This document shows, in pieces, positions 19,069 through 26,687 of a stretch of 64,000 nt of DNA. The notes beneath the pieces were generated by a model, which saw only the letters and a program-made list of their open reading frames with translations, did no database searches and had not been told where the DNA came from. Position 1 is the first letter of the stretch, and every line of letters starts with the position of its first letter. Source of the stretch: Merdimonas faecis (GTDB taxonomy: Bacteria > Bacillota > Clostridia > Lachnospirales > Lachnospiraceae); the NCBI RefSeq assembly GCF_001754075.1, contig NZ_MIEH01000025.1, positions 62,001-126,000 on the forward strand. The letters run 5' to 3'. A program made the position numbers and the translations under genes.

Positions 19069-20139
19069 ATGTTTGATAAATTAGAAGATCTGGTTGTCCG
19101 TCTGGAAGAGATCTTAAGCGAACTGCAGGAACCGGATGTGGCAAATGACCAGGAACGTTTCCGCAGATTGATGAAAGAACAAAATGATCTGACGCCGATC
19201 GTAGAGGCATATAATGAATATAAATCCTGCAAGCAGGCAATCGAAGACAGCCTGCAGATGCTGGAGGAAGAATCTGATGAGGAGATGCGGGAGCTTGCCA
19301 AAGAAGAACTGAATACCTCAAAGGTAAGAGTGGAAGAGCTGGAGCATGAACTGAAGATCCTGCTGCTTCCAAAAGACCCGAATGATGAGAAGAACGTTGT
19401 CGTAGAGATCCGTGCAGGTGCCGGCGGAGATGAAGCTGCCCTGTTCGCCGCAGAGATCTATCGTATGTATCTTCATTATGCGGAGAGCCAGCACTGGAAG
19501 GTAGAACTGGTAGAATGTGAGGAGATTGGTATCGGCGGCATGAAGAACGTGACCTTTATGATCAACGGGAAGGGAGCTTATTCCGTGATGAAATACGAGT
19601 CCGGCGTACACCGGGTACAGCGAGTGCCTGAGACGGAGTCCGGCGGACGTATCCATACCTCTACCATTACCGTGGCCGTAATGCCGGAGGCGGAGGATGT
19701 GGATATCCATATTGATGAAAAAGATATCCGTATCGACGTTATGCGTGCATCCGGAAACGGCGGACAGTGCGTCAATACGACTGACTCTGCGGTACGTCTG
19801 ACCCACTACCCGACCGGTATCGTGATCTACAGCCAGACGGAGAAGTCACAGCTGCAGAATAAAGAAAAGGCCTTCGCGCTGCTGCGTGCAAAACTCTATG
19901 ATCTGGAGTGCCAGAAGCGCCATGATGCAGAGGCAGAGGCAAGAAAGAGCCAGATCGGAACCGGAGACCGTTCCGAAAAAATCCGTACCTATAATTTCCC
20001 GCAGGGCCGTGTCACCGATCACCGTATCGGCCTGACCCTGTATAAACTGGATAAGATCATGAACGGCGATATTCAGGAGATTATCGACGCCTGCATCGCC
20101 GCAGATCAGGCCGCAAAACTCGCAAATATGAACGAATAG
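19069..20139 (+). CDS. prfA: Peptide chain release factor 1
   Basis: The class I release factor for UAA/UAG, 356 residues. Domain 1 (1-100) is helical. [15 protein letters not shown] and the peptidyl-hydrolysis loop with GGQ at about 231-233 are clear. The residues beside it are GNGGQCVN where many bacteria have GAGGQHVN, a variant I noted. Many in-frame starts exist upstream, but AAGGAGG at 19055-19061 fixes ATG 19069. It is followed by a terminator. Confidence 0.97.
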   Translation: MFDKLEDLVVRLEEILSELQEPDVANDQERFRRLMKEQNDLTPIVEAYNEYKSCKQAIEDSLQMLEEESDEEMRELAKEELNTSKVRVEELEHELKILLLPKDPNDEKNVVVEIRAGAGGDEAALFAAEIYRMYLHYAESQHWKVELVECEEIGIGGMKNVTFMINGKGAYSVMKYESGVHRVQRVPETESGGRIHTSTITVAVMPEAEDVDIHIDEKDIRIDVMRASGNGGQCVNTTDSAVRLTHYPTGIVIYSQTEKSQLQNKEKAFALLRAKLYDLECQKRHDAEAEARKSQIGTGDRSEKIRTYNFPQGRVTDHRIGLTLYKLDKIMNGDIQEIIDACIAADQAAKLANMNE

Positions 20140-20148
20140 CACGAACGC

Positions 20149-20210
20149 AAAAGCAGAAAGGGACTCTGGAACCATGCTTGCATGGGATTCAGAGTTCCTT
20201 TTTGCTTTTA
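20149..20210 (+). terminator. Terminator after prfA
   Basis: A long imperfect hairpin. AAAAGCA pairs with TGCTTTT at the base, GGACTCTG with CAGAGTTCC (one bulge) in the middle, and CCATG / CATGG at the tip. The 3-prime side is rich in T (CCTTTTTGCTTTTA). Confidence 0.8.
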
Positions 20211-20460
20211 TGTGAGTCAAACGAACACCGAGGTGAAGCGAAGCGGAGTCGAGGAGGCGTTCGTGCTATTCGAGACATGTGAGTGTAAACGAACACCGAG
20301 ATGGAGCGAAGCGGAGTCGAGGTGAGCGTTCGTGCTATTCGAGACATGTGAGTGTAAACGAACACCGAGATGGAGCGAAGCGGAGTCGAGGTGAGCGTTC
20401 GCCGTTTATTCGAAGGCGAAGCGGAGTCGAGGAGGCGTTCGTGCTATTCGAAGGCGAAGA
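20211..20460. repeat. Intergenic 67-69 bp tandem repeats (REP-like)
   Basis: Three head-to-tail units start at 20211, 20278 and 20347. Each begins TGTGAGT, continues with AACGAACACCGAG and the core GCGAAGCGGAGTCGAGG, and ends GCGTTCGTGCTATTCGA. The core occurs four times, at 20238, 20306, 20375 and 20416; the last unit has an extra partial copy. Units carry CGAAC near the left and GTTCG near the right, so each can form a weak hairpin. The 535 bp gap 20140-20674 holds no gene. Confidence 0.85.
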
Positions 20461-20468
20461 TAATCTGA

Positions 20469-20498
20469 TTGACATATACCTGGACAGCCTGCTATAAT
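20469..20498 (+). promoter_or_regulatory. Sigma-A promoter for the Rpn-family nuclease gene
   Basis: Perfect boxes TTGACA (20469-20474) and TATAAT (20493-20498) with an 18 bp spacer, directly after the repeat array. It predicts a 5-prime leader of about 170 nt before the next gene; no known riboswitch was recognised in that leader. Confidence 0.75.
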
Positions 20499-20674
20499 TC
20501 ATTCATATCAAAATTTCTAAAAGTTTCAATTTTTATCACCCGCAGAGTCTGCGGAACATTTCAGCGAAAAGAGTAAACATGCAATGAAAAGTCATGGCTG
20601 TTCTAAGAGTCTTTGTTTTCTTAAAATCTCCTTGGCTTTTCAGACAAAAAGCAATACAATGAAAGGAGAAACGA

Positions 20675-21589
20675 ATGGGAAAAAAGAATATTGAAGAACT
20701 GAACCTAATGGATGATTTCCTTATGGGAAGCGTACTGAGTTATCCGGTGGTGGGCCCGGAGGTTTGCCGTAAAATGATATCTATTATCCTGCACCGGGAA
20801 ATCCGGGAGGTCCGGATCGTTCCGCAAAAGGCATATTTTGGAGCTGATACGGACAAGCACGGGATCCGGCTGGATGTGTATGCCGAGGAAGCACGGGAAG
20901 AAGACGTGGACACGGTGTATGATATTGAACCGGATAAAAGCAGTAAAGGAGAGATGCGTCTTGCACTCCCCAGACGGACCCGCTTTTATCATGCCAAGAT
21001 TGATGCGGACAGTCTGGCGTCAGGGGAAGACTATGCACAGTTAAAAAACGTTACAGTCATTTTTATCTCTCCCAATGATCCTTTCGGGCTGAAGCGTATG
21101 ATATATACGATAAAAAATACCTGTGTGGAAGAGCCGGATATGCCATACGAAGATGGGATGCAGACGCTGTTTCTTTATACAAAAGGCAGCAAAGGGAATC
21201 CGCCGGAGGAGCTCCGGAGACTTTTACGTTATCTGGAAGATTCCAGAGAAGAAAACGCCCAGGATGAGGATCTTAAAGAAATCCACCGGATGGTTCAGCA
21301 GGTCAAGAGGGACAGGGAGGTGTCACTGGAATATATGAAGATTTATGAACGAGAGCGTATGATTAGGGAAGAGGGCCGGGAAGAAGGATATGCGAGCGGA
21401 GGGGAAGCAGCGAAGATCGGGATCATCCGCAGAAAAGTGGAAAAGGGGTTTTCTGCCCCAGAGATTGCGGAAATGTTAGAGACAGAAGAATCGTATGTCA
21501 ATGAAGTGATGCATTTGCTGGAGGAAAATGAAGGAGCATCCGATCTGGAAATTGCCAGGAAGAAGCTGGGAATAGAAGAGGACGAATAA
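20675..21589 (+). CDS. Rpn family PD-(D/E)XK nuclease / putative transposase
   Basis: A 304-residue protein of the recombination-promoting nuclease (Rpn, TIGR01784) family. FLMGSVLSYPVVGPEVCRKM at the N-terminus, GIRLDVYAEE, YDIEPD, RTRFYHAKIDADSLASGEDY and VIFISPNDPFG are the usual landmarks. The PD-(D/E)XK centre is usually ...D...ExQ; here the second part reads EPD, so one polar residue differs and activity is uncertain. The C-terminal third is charged and coiled, ending in a helix-turn-helix-like segment (FSAPEIAEMLETEESYV). Rpn proteins are DNA nucleases linked to RecA-independent recombination. A second, broken copy is at 62618. ATG follows AAAGGAGAAACGA. Confidence 0.88.
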   Translation: MGKKNIEELNLMDDFLMGSVLSYPVVGPEVCRKMISIILHREIREVRIVPQKAYFGADTDKHGIRLDVYAEEAREEDVDTVYDIEPDKSSKGEMRLALPRRTRFYHAKIDADSLASGEDYAQLKNVTVIFISPNDPFGLKRMIYTIKNTCVEEPDMPYEDGMQTLFLYTKGSKGNPPEELRRLLRYLEDSREENAQDEDLKEIHRMVQQVKRDREVSLEYMKIYERERMIREEGREEGYASGGEAAKIGIIRRKVEKGFSAPEIAEMLETEESYVNEVMHLLEENEGASDLEIARKKLGIEEDE

Positions 21590-21679
21590 TACATAGAAGA
21601 TAATGAGAAAAAGTGCAAATTTAGCAAAAAGTGCATGATACGCACAGTAATCTATGAGTATCATGCACTTTCTGTATGT

Positions 21680-22393
21680 TTATAAATCATCAAATATAAA
21701 GGTTTCATTTTCATGATTTATTTTTACAATCTGTTCTTCATAAGGAGCGCCCTGCGGTGATGCAAGGAACCGGTCCGTGACAGAATAATCCTTCCAGAAA
21801 TGCATGGGGAAAGCGTGGGAGGTCCGTGTGTTTTCCAGGATGTACAGCATCCCCTTATCATACCATTCTTCCTGCCTGGGGTCTAAAGGGAGGAAGGCGG
21901 CATAAAGATCCAGTCCCAAAAGAGGACGGGTATATTTTTTGAAGTTTGCAGTCATATTATTGTTATACTGTCTGGATTCTTCCTTCCATACCCACCAGTT
22001 CAGGTCTCCGGCGTGATAGACCCATTTCTCGTGAAAACGGATCAGAAATGCGACGCCGAAATCTGTGGAGCGCAGGGTATGTATCTGGAAAGTCTCAGAA
22101 CCTGCCCGGAGCGTCAGAAGCTCATCCGGGCGCATGGTATAGAGATTTTCCGGAAGGAATTTTGGTTTCCGGTGGCGGATCACATCGTGAGATAAGATAT
22201 AATGGGTGCCGGCAGGAGCCTGGAGCCTGAAGATTGCCGGGTTGAAATGATCCGCATGAAAATGAGATACAAATATGAACAGCGGCTTATCTTCCGGAAT
22301 GTCCGGGAGCGTACCTTCATAATAGTCAAAGAGCCAGATGCATTCCGGCCATTCAATGAAGAAGCTGCTGTGGCCGACATAGGTTACTTTCAT
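21680..22393 (-). CDS. Metallo-beta-lactamase-fold hydrolase
   Basis: A 237-residue cytoplasmic hydrolase. VTYVGHSSFFI and the metal motif SHFHADH (His44, His46, Asp48, His49) show the fold; later YHAGDLNWW and HAFPMHFW supply further ligands. It resembles the UlaG/YycJ-like small MBL group; the substrate is unknown. The open frame continues upstream to 23056 through the opposite gene, but the start at 22393 has CGAGGAGTTTATATT before it and gives the family N-terminus. It is divergent from the BSH-like gene. Confidence 0.88.
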   Translation of the reverse strand: MKVTYVGHSSFFIEWPECIWLFDYYEGTLPDIPEDKPLFIFVSHFHADHFNPAIFRLQAPAGTHYILSHDVIRHRKPKFLPENLYTMRPDELLTLRAGSETFQIHTLRSTDFGVAFLIRFHEKWVYHAGDLNWWVWKEESRQYNNNMTANFKKYTRPLLGLDLYAAFLPLDPRQEEWYDKGMLYILENTRTSHAFPMHFWKDYSVTDRFLASPQGAPYEEQIVKINHENETFIFDDL

Positions 22394-22428
22394 AATATAA
22401 ACTCCTCGTACGGTTTGTATTTGAAAAA

Positions 22429-22458
22429 AGTATAGCGGCACTTTGAAAGGATTGTCAA
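22429..22458 (-). promoter_or_regulatory. Promoter of the MBL-fold gene
   Basis: On the minus strand TTGACA (plus 22453-22458) and TATACT (plus 22429-22434) are separated by 18 bp, about 35 bp before the start codon. Confidence 0.65.
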
Positions 22459-22498
22459 GTTTATTCAGGCAAAGCTCATCTGGAACAGGAGGAAAATG

Positions 22499-23524
22499 AT
22501 GTGTACCTGTATTACGTTTCGTGCAAATGAATTTTATTTTGGGAGAAATCTGGATCTGGACGTGTCTTTCGGGGAAAAGGTTGCCGTTACGCCGAGAAAC
22601 TATCCTTTTCATTTCCGGTATCTTCCGGATCTTTCGGAGCACTACGCCATGATCGGGATGGCAAATGTAACAAAGAATTACCCTTTGTATGCAGAGGCGG
22701 CGAATGAAAAAGGAGTATGCATAGCCGGGCTGAACTTCCCTGGAAATGCATGCTATCAAGACTTTAAACATGGGAAAATAAACATAGCATCCTATGAATT
22801 GATCCCATGGCTGCTCGGAAAAAGCGAGAGTGCGGATGAGGCGGTCCAGATGCTGAGAGAGGTGAATATCACAGGAGATGCATTTACAGAACAGATGCCG
22901 CCTGCACCCCTGCACTGGATGCTGGCAGATCAAGCCAGCTGTTATGTGGTGGAGGCGGTGGAAGAAGGGGTAAAAATTTATCCCAATCCTATTGGCGTTC
23001 TGACCAACAATCCACCGTTTCCTTTTCACCTGGACTATATCCGGAATTTTCTGCATTTGTCACCGGAAACGCCAGAAAACCATTTTGCAAAGAGGCTGGA
23101 AAGCGCAGGCTTTCAGGGAAAATGGGGGCTTACTCCTTATGGAGAGGGAATGGGAGCCATCGGGCTTCCCGGAGATGTTTCGCCGGCTTCCCGGTTCGTG
23201 AGGGCTTGTTTCCTGAAGTGGAACTCCGTGTGCGGCGAAGATGCAGAGGCGGAAATCTCTCAGTTTTTTCATATCCTGGACGGTGTCAGTATGGTGCGGG
23301 GATCCGTACAGACGGAGGAGGGAAAATATGAGACCACTATTTATACCTGTTGTATCCGGCCCCGGGAAGGGATATACTATTATAAGACATATGATGATTC
23401 GCAGATCTGCGGAGTGGATCTGTTTCAGGAGGATATAAACGGGAGAACTCTGTCTGTTTATGAAGTGAAAAGACGGCAGCAGGTGATCTGGCAGAATGGA
23501 GGAAATAAGAGGAATGAAGGATAA
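22499..23524 (+). CDS. Linear-amide C-N hydrolase, bile salt hydrolase-like (choloylglycine hydrolase family)
   Basis: A 341-residue Ntn hydrolase. AGGAGG at 22487-22492 best fits the second of two adjacent ATGs (22499), giving MCTC: removal of Met exposes Cys2 as the nucleophile. Other active-site landmarks follow the choloylglycine hydrolase pattern: Arg16 and Asp19 in GRNLDLDVSF, the Asn in GLNFPGN, VLTNNPPFPFH and SPASRFVRACF. The GLNFPG and LTNNP motifs favour bile salt hydrolase over penicillin V acylase, but substrate cannot be proved from sequence. No signal peptide is seen, so it is cytoplasmic. Its end overlaps the next gene by 11 bp. Confidence 0.87.
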   Translation: MCTCITFRANEFYFGRNLDLDVSFGEKVAVTPRNYPFHFRYLPDLSEHYAMIGMANVTKNYPLYAEAANEKGVCIAGLNFPGNACYQDFKHGKINIASYELIPWLLGKSESADEAVQMLREVNITGDAFTEQMPPAPLHWMLADQASCYVVEAVEEGVKIYPNPIGVLTNNPPFPFHLDYIRNFLHLSPETPENHFAKRLESAGFQGKWGLTPYGEGMGAIGLPGDVSPASRFVRACFLKWNSVCGEDAEAEISQFFHILDGVSMVRGSVQTEEGKYETTIYTCCIRPREGIYYYKTYDDSQICGVDLFQEDINGRTLSVYEVKRRQQVIWQNGGNKRNEG

Positions 23525-24950
23525 AAGCTATCTGTTTGAGGCGGCGGTTACAGAGCTTACTATGAACGTATTGGATTCCGGAGAGGGATTCCTGGCAGGC
23601 GAGGGGGAATATCCGCTGCCGGGAAGGCTTGCGGTGCTGGCAGAAGGCTTTGCACAGGAGATGGATCTTGAACAGGTGAACGAAAGATTGAAAGAGGAGG
23701 GCTTTGAAAGCCTTTATGCAAGGAGCCTTTATGAGGCGGGGCTGATCTATGCCTTCAGCCATGGCCTGTCCTATGAAGAATGGAAGAAGCTGTACCATGA
23801 TTATATGGAGCGTTATCGTGGAAAGATTGATCCATCGAAGCAGATATTTCCAGGCGGAAAGATTACATTAAAACAGCTGGAGGCTTATGTCAGGGACAAT
23901 TCATCTTCTGATGGCATGGAAACAAAGATGCTGACCCGTTTCATGGAGACAGGGATCGTTGAGAGCAAAAATGATGAAGATTTTTACCGGTTCATGGATC
24001 AGAACGTAGAAAATTTTTCGGCAGTGAGGGAAAAGGCACGGTATTATTTCTGCAAATATCTGGATCTTTACATACGGCAGAAATGTGAAAATTATTATGA
24101 AAGCTGTGAGACATCCGAGCGGATGCTCCGCCAGTATGGCAGTGCATTGGATAAAGATGAGCGGGGCTATCTGGAGCGGCTGGCTCTTGAGGAGTTAAAT
24201 TTTCTGAAGCCGCTGACAGCGCTGAAAAGGGACGCGCAGAAAAGCAAGGGACGGATGAGCCTGGAAGAAAAAAAAGAACTTCTGGAAAATACAGCTCTGA
24301 CGCCAGGCGGAATCTTTGATGAGTTTAACTATTTTTACTTTGGGTATGTGTCGGTAGACTGGCTGGAGCTGGTGTTTGAACTGTACGGCCCGGTAGAAGA
24401 CTGGCCGGAGAACCTGAAGATCCGTATCGCTCATTCTCTGGGATACTGTACGAGAAATCCAGGCGAGAATGAGAAGAAGGAAGCGTTAAAAAAGCTGCGC
24501 GGGAAGGAAGAAGAAGAGGCCAGAAAGGAAGAGGAACGGAACCAGGAATATGAAAGAGATGAAAAAAAGGCGGCGAAGCTCTACCAGAGAGGGAGGTCCG
24601 GGGAGGACTTTTTCCGGGAATTTATTACCGGAAAACGGGATATCAACCGGGAGACTCTGATCACATTTTTGCTGTTTGTGAAAATGAAGATTACCCTGGA
24701 TGATGATAACAAAATTACGCTGATGCGGATGAACCGGATCCTGGAGAACTGCGGATTCGGACAGCTGAATCCAGGAGTGGGATTTGACCGGTTTGTCATA
24801 GAATTTCTCCGCAGTAAGGATCCCTTTGCCGTGCTGGAAGAGCATGTGGACCGGCAGGTGACCAGAGGACAGAATTTTTATCTGTATAAAGTATACCGGG
24901 ATGCATACTGTCACCAGGAGGAACTGGCGGAGTACCTGGGGAGGAAGTAA
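23514..24950 (+). CDS. Unrecognised helical protein upstream of the kinases
   Basis: A 478-residue soluble protein that I do not recognise. It is mostly alpha-helical by composition, with no signal peptide or membrane segment. A strongly charged coiled stretch lies at about 325-355 (KEEEEARKEEERNQEYERDEK), followed by a compact C-terminal region (about 365-440: NRETLITFLLFVKMK, MNRILENCGFGQLN, FDRFVIEFL). That region recalls helical modules seen beside Firmicutes Ser/Thr kinases; this comparison is from memory. It overlaps the BSH-like gene and ends 3 bp before kinase 1, so it is part of the kinase operon. An upstream ATG at 23496 is possible. Confidence 0.75.
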   Translation: MKDKSYLFEAAVTELTMNVLDSGEGFLAGEGEYPLPGRLAVLAEGFAQEMDLEQVNERLKEEGFESLYARSLYEAGLIYAFSHGLSYEEWKKLYHDYMERYRGKIDPSKQIFPGGKITLKQLEAYVRDNSSSDGMETKMLTRFMETGIVESKNDEDFYRFMDQNVENFSAVREKARYYFCKYLDLYIRQKCENYYESCETSERMLRQYGSALDKDERGYLERLALEELNFLKPLTALKRDAQKSKGRMSLEEKKELLENTALTPGGIFDEFNYFYFGYVSVDWLELVFELYGPVEDWPENLKIRIAHSLGYCTRNPGENEKKEALKKLRGKEEEEARKEEERNQEYERDEKKAAKLYQRGRSGEDFFREFITGKRDINRETLITFLLFVKMKITLDDDNKITLMRMNRILENCGFGQLNPGVGFDRFVIEFLRSKDPFAVLEEHVDRQVTRGQNFYLYKVYRDAYCHQEELAEYLGRK

Positions 24951-24953
24951 TCC

Positions 24954-26678
24954 ATGGAGACAAAGCGTTGTATCTTCTGTATGCAGGAAATGCCGACAGA
25001 AGAAAAGAAATGTCCGGCTTGCGGGAAGGGGCCCTGGCAGTATCAGTGGAAGCCGGGATGGATCCAGCCGTATGCCATACTTTATGACCGTTACCTGATA
25101 GGCGCGGCGTTGGGAGAAGGGGCCTTTGGCGTCACTTACCTTGCATGGGATGAAAAGGCCGGAGAAAAGGCGGCTATAAAGGCCTATAAGAAAGAAACGC
25201 CGGGCAGGGAAGCGGAATTTTTTGAAGCAGCCGGAGAAATTCCGGGGCTGGTAAAGAAAAAAGAGGTTTTCAGAGAAGATGGACGTGAGTATCTGGCGCT
25301 GGAATATCTGGAGGGCGGAAGCCTGAAGGAATATCTGAAAAACCATCGCACGATACCGGCGAGTGAGGCAAAAGATCTTTTGCTTCCGGCGATGAAGGCG
25401 GCGGCAGGCTTACATAGCAAAGGGATCGTTCACTGTGATATCAGTCCGGACAATCTGTTGTTTGCGGCAGACGGAAAGCTTTCTCTTATCGACCTTGGAG
25501 CAGCGGCCAGGAAAGGCGGAGTGCGTACAGAAAAAGAATTAAAGCCCGGATATGCGCCGATGGAGCTTTATCAGGAAAAAGAAAAGATTGGACCATGGAC
25601 GGATATCTATGCGTTTTGTGCCGTGTGGTATGAGATGGTGACTGGACGGAAGGCGCCGGCTGCGCCGGACCGGATGAAAAAGGATACGCTAAAGCCGCCG
25701 TCAGAGTATGTCCGTGTGCCGGCGGGAATGGAAGAAGTGTTCCTCAGGGGATTGTCTTTGGAGATCCAGAGACGGTATTTCAGTATGGGGAATTTGCTGG
25801 CGGCGCTGGGAGATCCAGAGAGAGAGAAGGATGAAGAAGACCGTAGGATCTGGGGAGAGCTCTGGATTCAGATTACCACAGAAGTGGAGAGAGGCAGTGC
25901 CAGAGAGGAGAAAAGGAGCAGAGTATGGCGCTGGGTAAAACGTGCATCAGTCATGCTGCTGGTGCTCCTGGGAGTCGCAGGAGCAGGTGCGGGAGGCCTG
26001 TGGATCTATGGCAGGACACATCCGGAGCAGGTGCTGGCGTACCGGTTAAAGCAGGACCGCGCAGAGATGCTGACCAGTGAGTGGAAGACCGTAGAAATGA
26101 AGGGCAGCAAAGAGTATGAAGAGGCGATTGCTTACCTGGAGGAACACGCTTATGAGGTAAGTGAGTATGAGAATGGGACAAAGGACTACAACCTTCTGCA
26201 GCCGGCCATGGAAGACTGGGAGTACAGCGAGGACCCAGGAGAATGTTTTGCGGTAAAAAAGGATACTGCGGCGATGGCGGTGGAGACTTATCTTGGAGAA
26301 TATGAAGAGAAGGAGTCCAGCTTTTATGGGGCGGTATACGTTTCCACGCTCCCTTCTTATCCCATATCAACCACGGCACAGCAGACAGATACATACCGGT
26401 ATGGTGACAGGAGTGCAGAGATTTGTTTTGACGAGAAGACCGGGTGGGTGAATGAAATTTCTCTGCGTATCGAGAAGGGAGAAATTGAGAAGCTGCTTCC
26501 GAAATTTCTGTATGTCCTGGCTCCTGAGACGGCGCTCTCTGACGAAGAGATCCAGGAACTGTTGGCATATCTCAAGAAAGAGGAAGATTCGGTATACATT
26601 GAACTGAATGCTAATTGTTATCTCAGCCTGTATTTGTCGGAGGAAAATGTGGTATTGATGGATATCAGATCCAGATAG
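24954..26678 (+). CDS. Membrane Ser/Thr protein kinase 1 (zinc ribbon + Hanks kinase + extracellular sensor A)
   Basis: A 574-residue kinase. An N-terminal zinc ribbon (Cys6, Cys9, Cys20, Cys23) precedes a Hanks-type domain with glycine loop GEGAFGVTY (54-62), Lys76 in AAIKAY, the catalytic loop HCDISPDNLL (His160-Cys-Asp162), the Mg loop DLG at 180-182, and PWTDIYAFCAVWYEMVTG. Catalytic residues look sufficient, though HRD is HCD and DFG is DLG. One membrane helix at about 329-352 leads to an extracellular domain of about 220 residues that begins with GGLWIY..TH and is homologous to the middle of the pseudokinase two genes downstream. It likely senses an external signal. It lies 3 bp after the upstream helical gene and 9 bp before kinase 2. 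Confidence 0.9.
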   Translation: METKRCIFCMQEMPTEEKKCPACGKGPWQYQWKPGWIQPYAILYDRYLIGAALGEGAFGVTYLAWDEKAGEKAAIKAYKKETPGREAEFFEAAGEIPGLVKKKEVFREDGREYLALEYLEGGSLKEYLKNHRTIPASEAKDLLLPAMKAAAGLHSKGIVHCDISPDNLLFAADGKLSLIDLGAAARKGGVRTEKELKPGYAPMELYQEKEKIGPWTDIYAFCAVWYEMVTGRKAPAAPDRMKKDTLKPPSEYVRVPAGMEEVFLRGLSLEIQRRYFSMGNLLAALGDPEREKDEEDRRIWGELWIQITTEVERGSAREEKRSRVWRWVKRASVMLLVLLGVAGAGAGGLWIYGRTHPEQVLAYRLKQDRAEMLTSEWKTVEMKGSKEYEEAIAYLEEHAYEVSEYENGTKDYNLLQPAMEDWEYSEDPGECFAVKKDTAAMAVETYLGEYEEKESSFYGAVYVSTLPSYPISTTAQQTDTYRYGDRSAEICFDEKTGWVNEISLRIEKGEIEKLLPKFLYVLAPETALSDEEIQELLAYLKKEEDSVYIELNANCYLSLYLSEENVVLMDIRSR

Positions 26679-26687
26679 GAGGCACAC

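Noticed and set aside
20211-20460. Possible CRISPR array
   Set aside because: The units are 67-69 bp head to tail with no unique spacers, the cores are not regularly spaced at CRISPR scale, and no cas genes are nearby.
20279-20497. 72-codon open frame in the repeat array
   Set aside because: It translates two repeat units (the same peptide twice) and has no ribosome-binding site or known domain; it is a by-product of the tandem repeats.
20499-20674. Possible riboswitch in the 170 nt leader of the Rpn-family gene
   Set aside because: No conserved aptamer motif was recognised and no metabolic gene follows.
22394-23056. Upstream extension of the MBL-fold frame
   Set aside because: The extra 221 codons are antisense to the BSH-like gene, and the family N-terminus with a good ribosome-binding site is at 22393.
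24486-25346. 286-codon minus-strand frame
   Set aside because: Antisense to the unknown helical gene and kinase 1; Phe/Leu-rich shadow translation with no motif.
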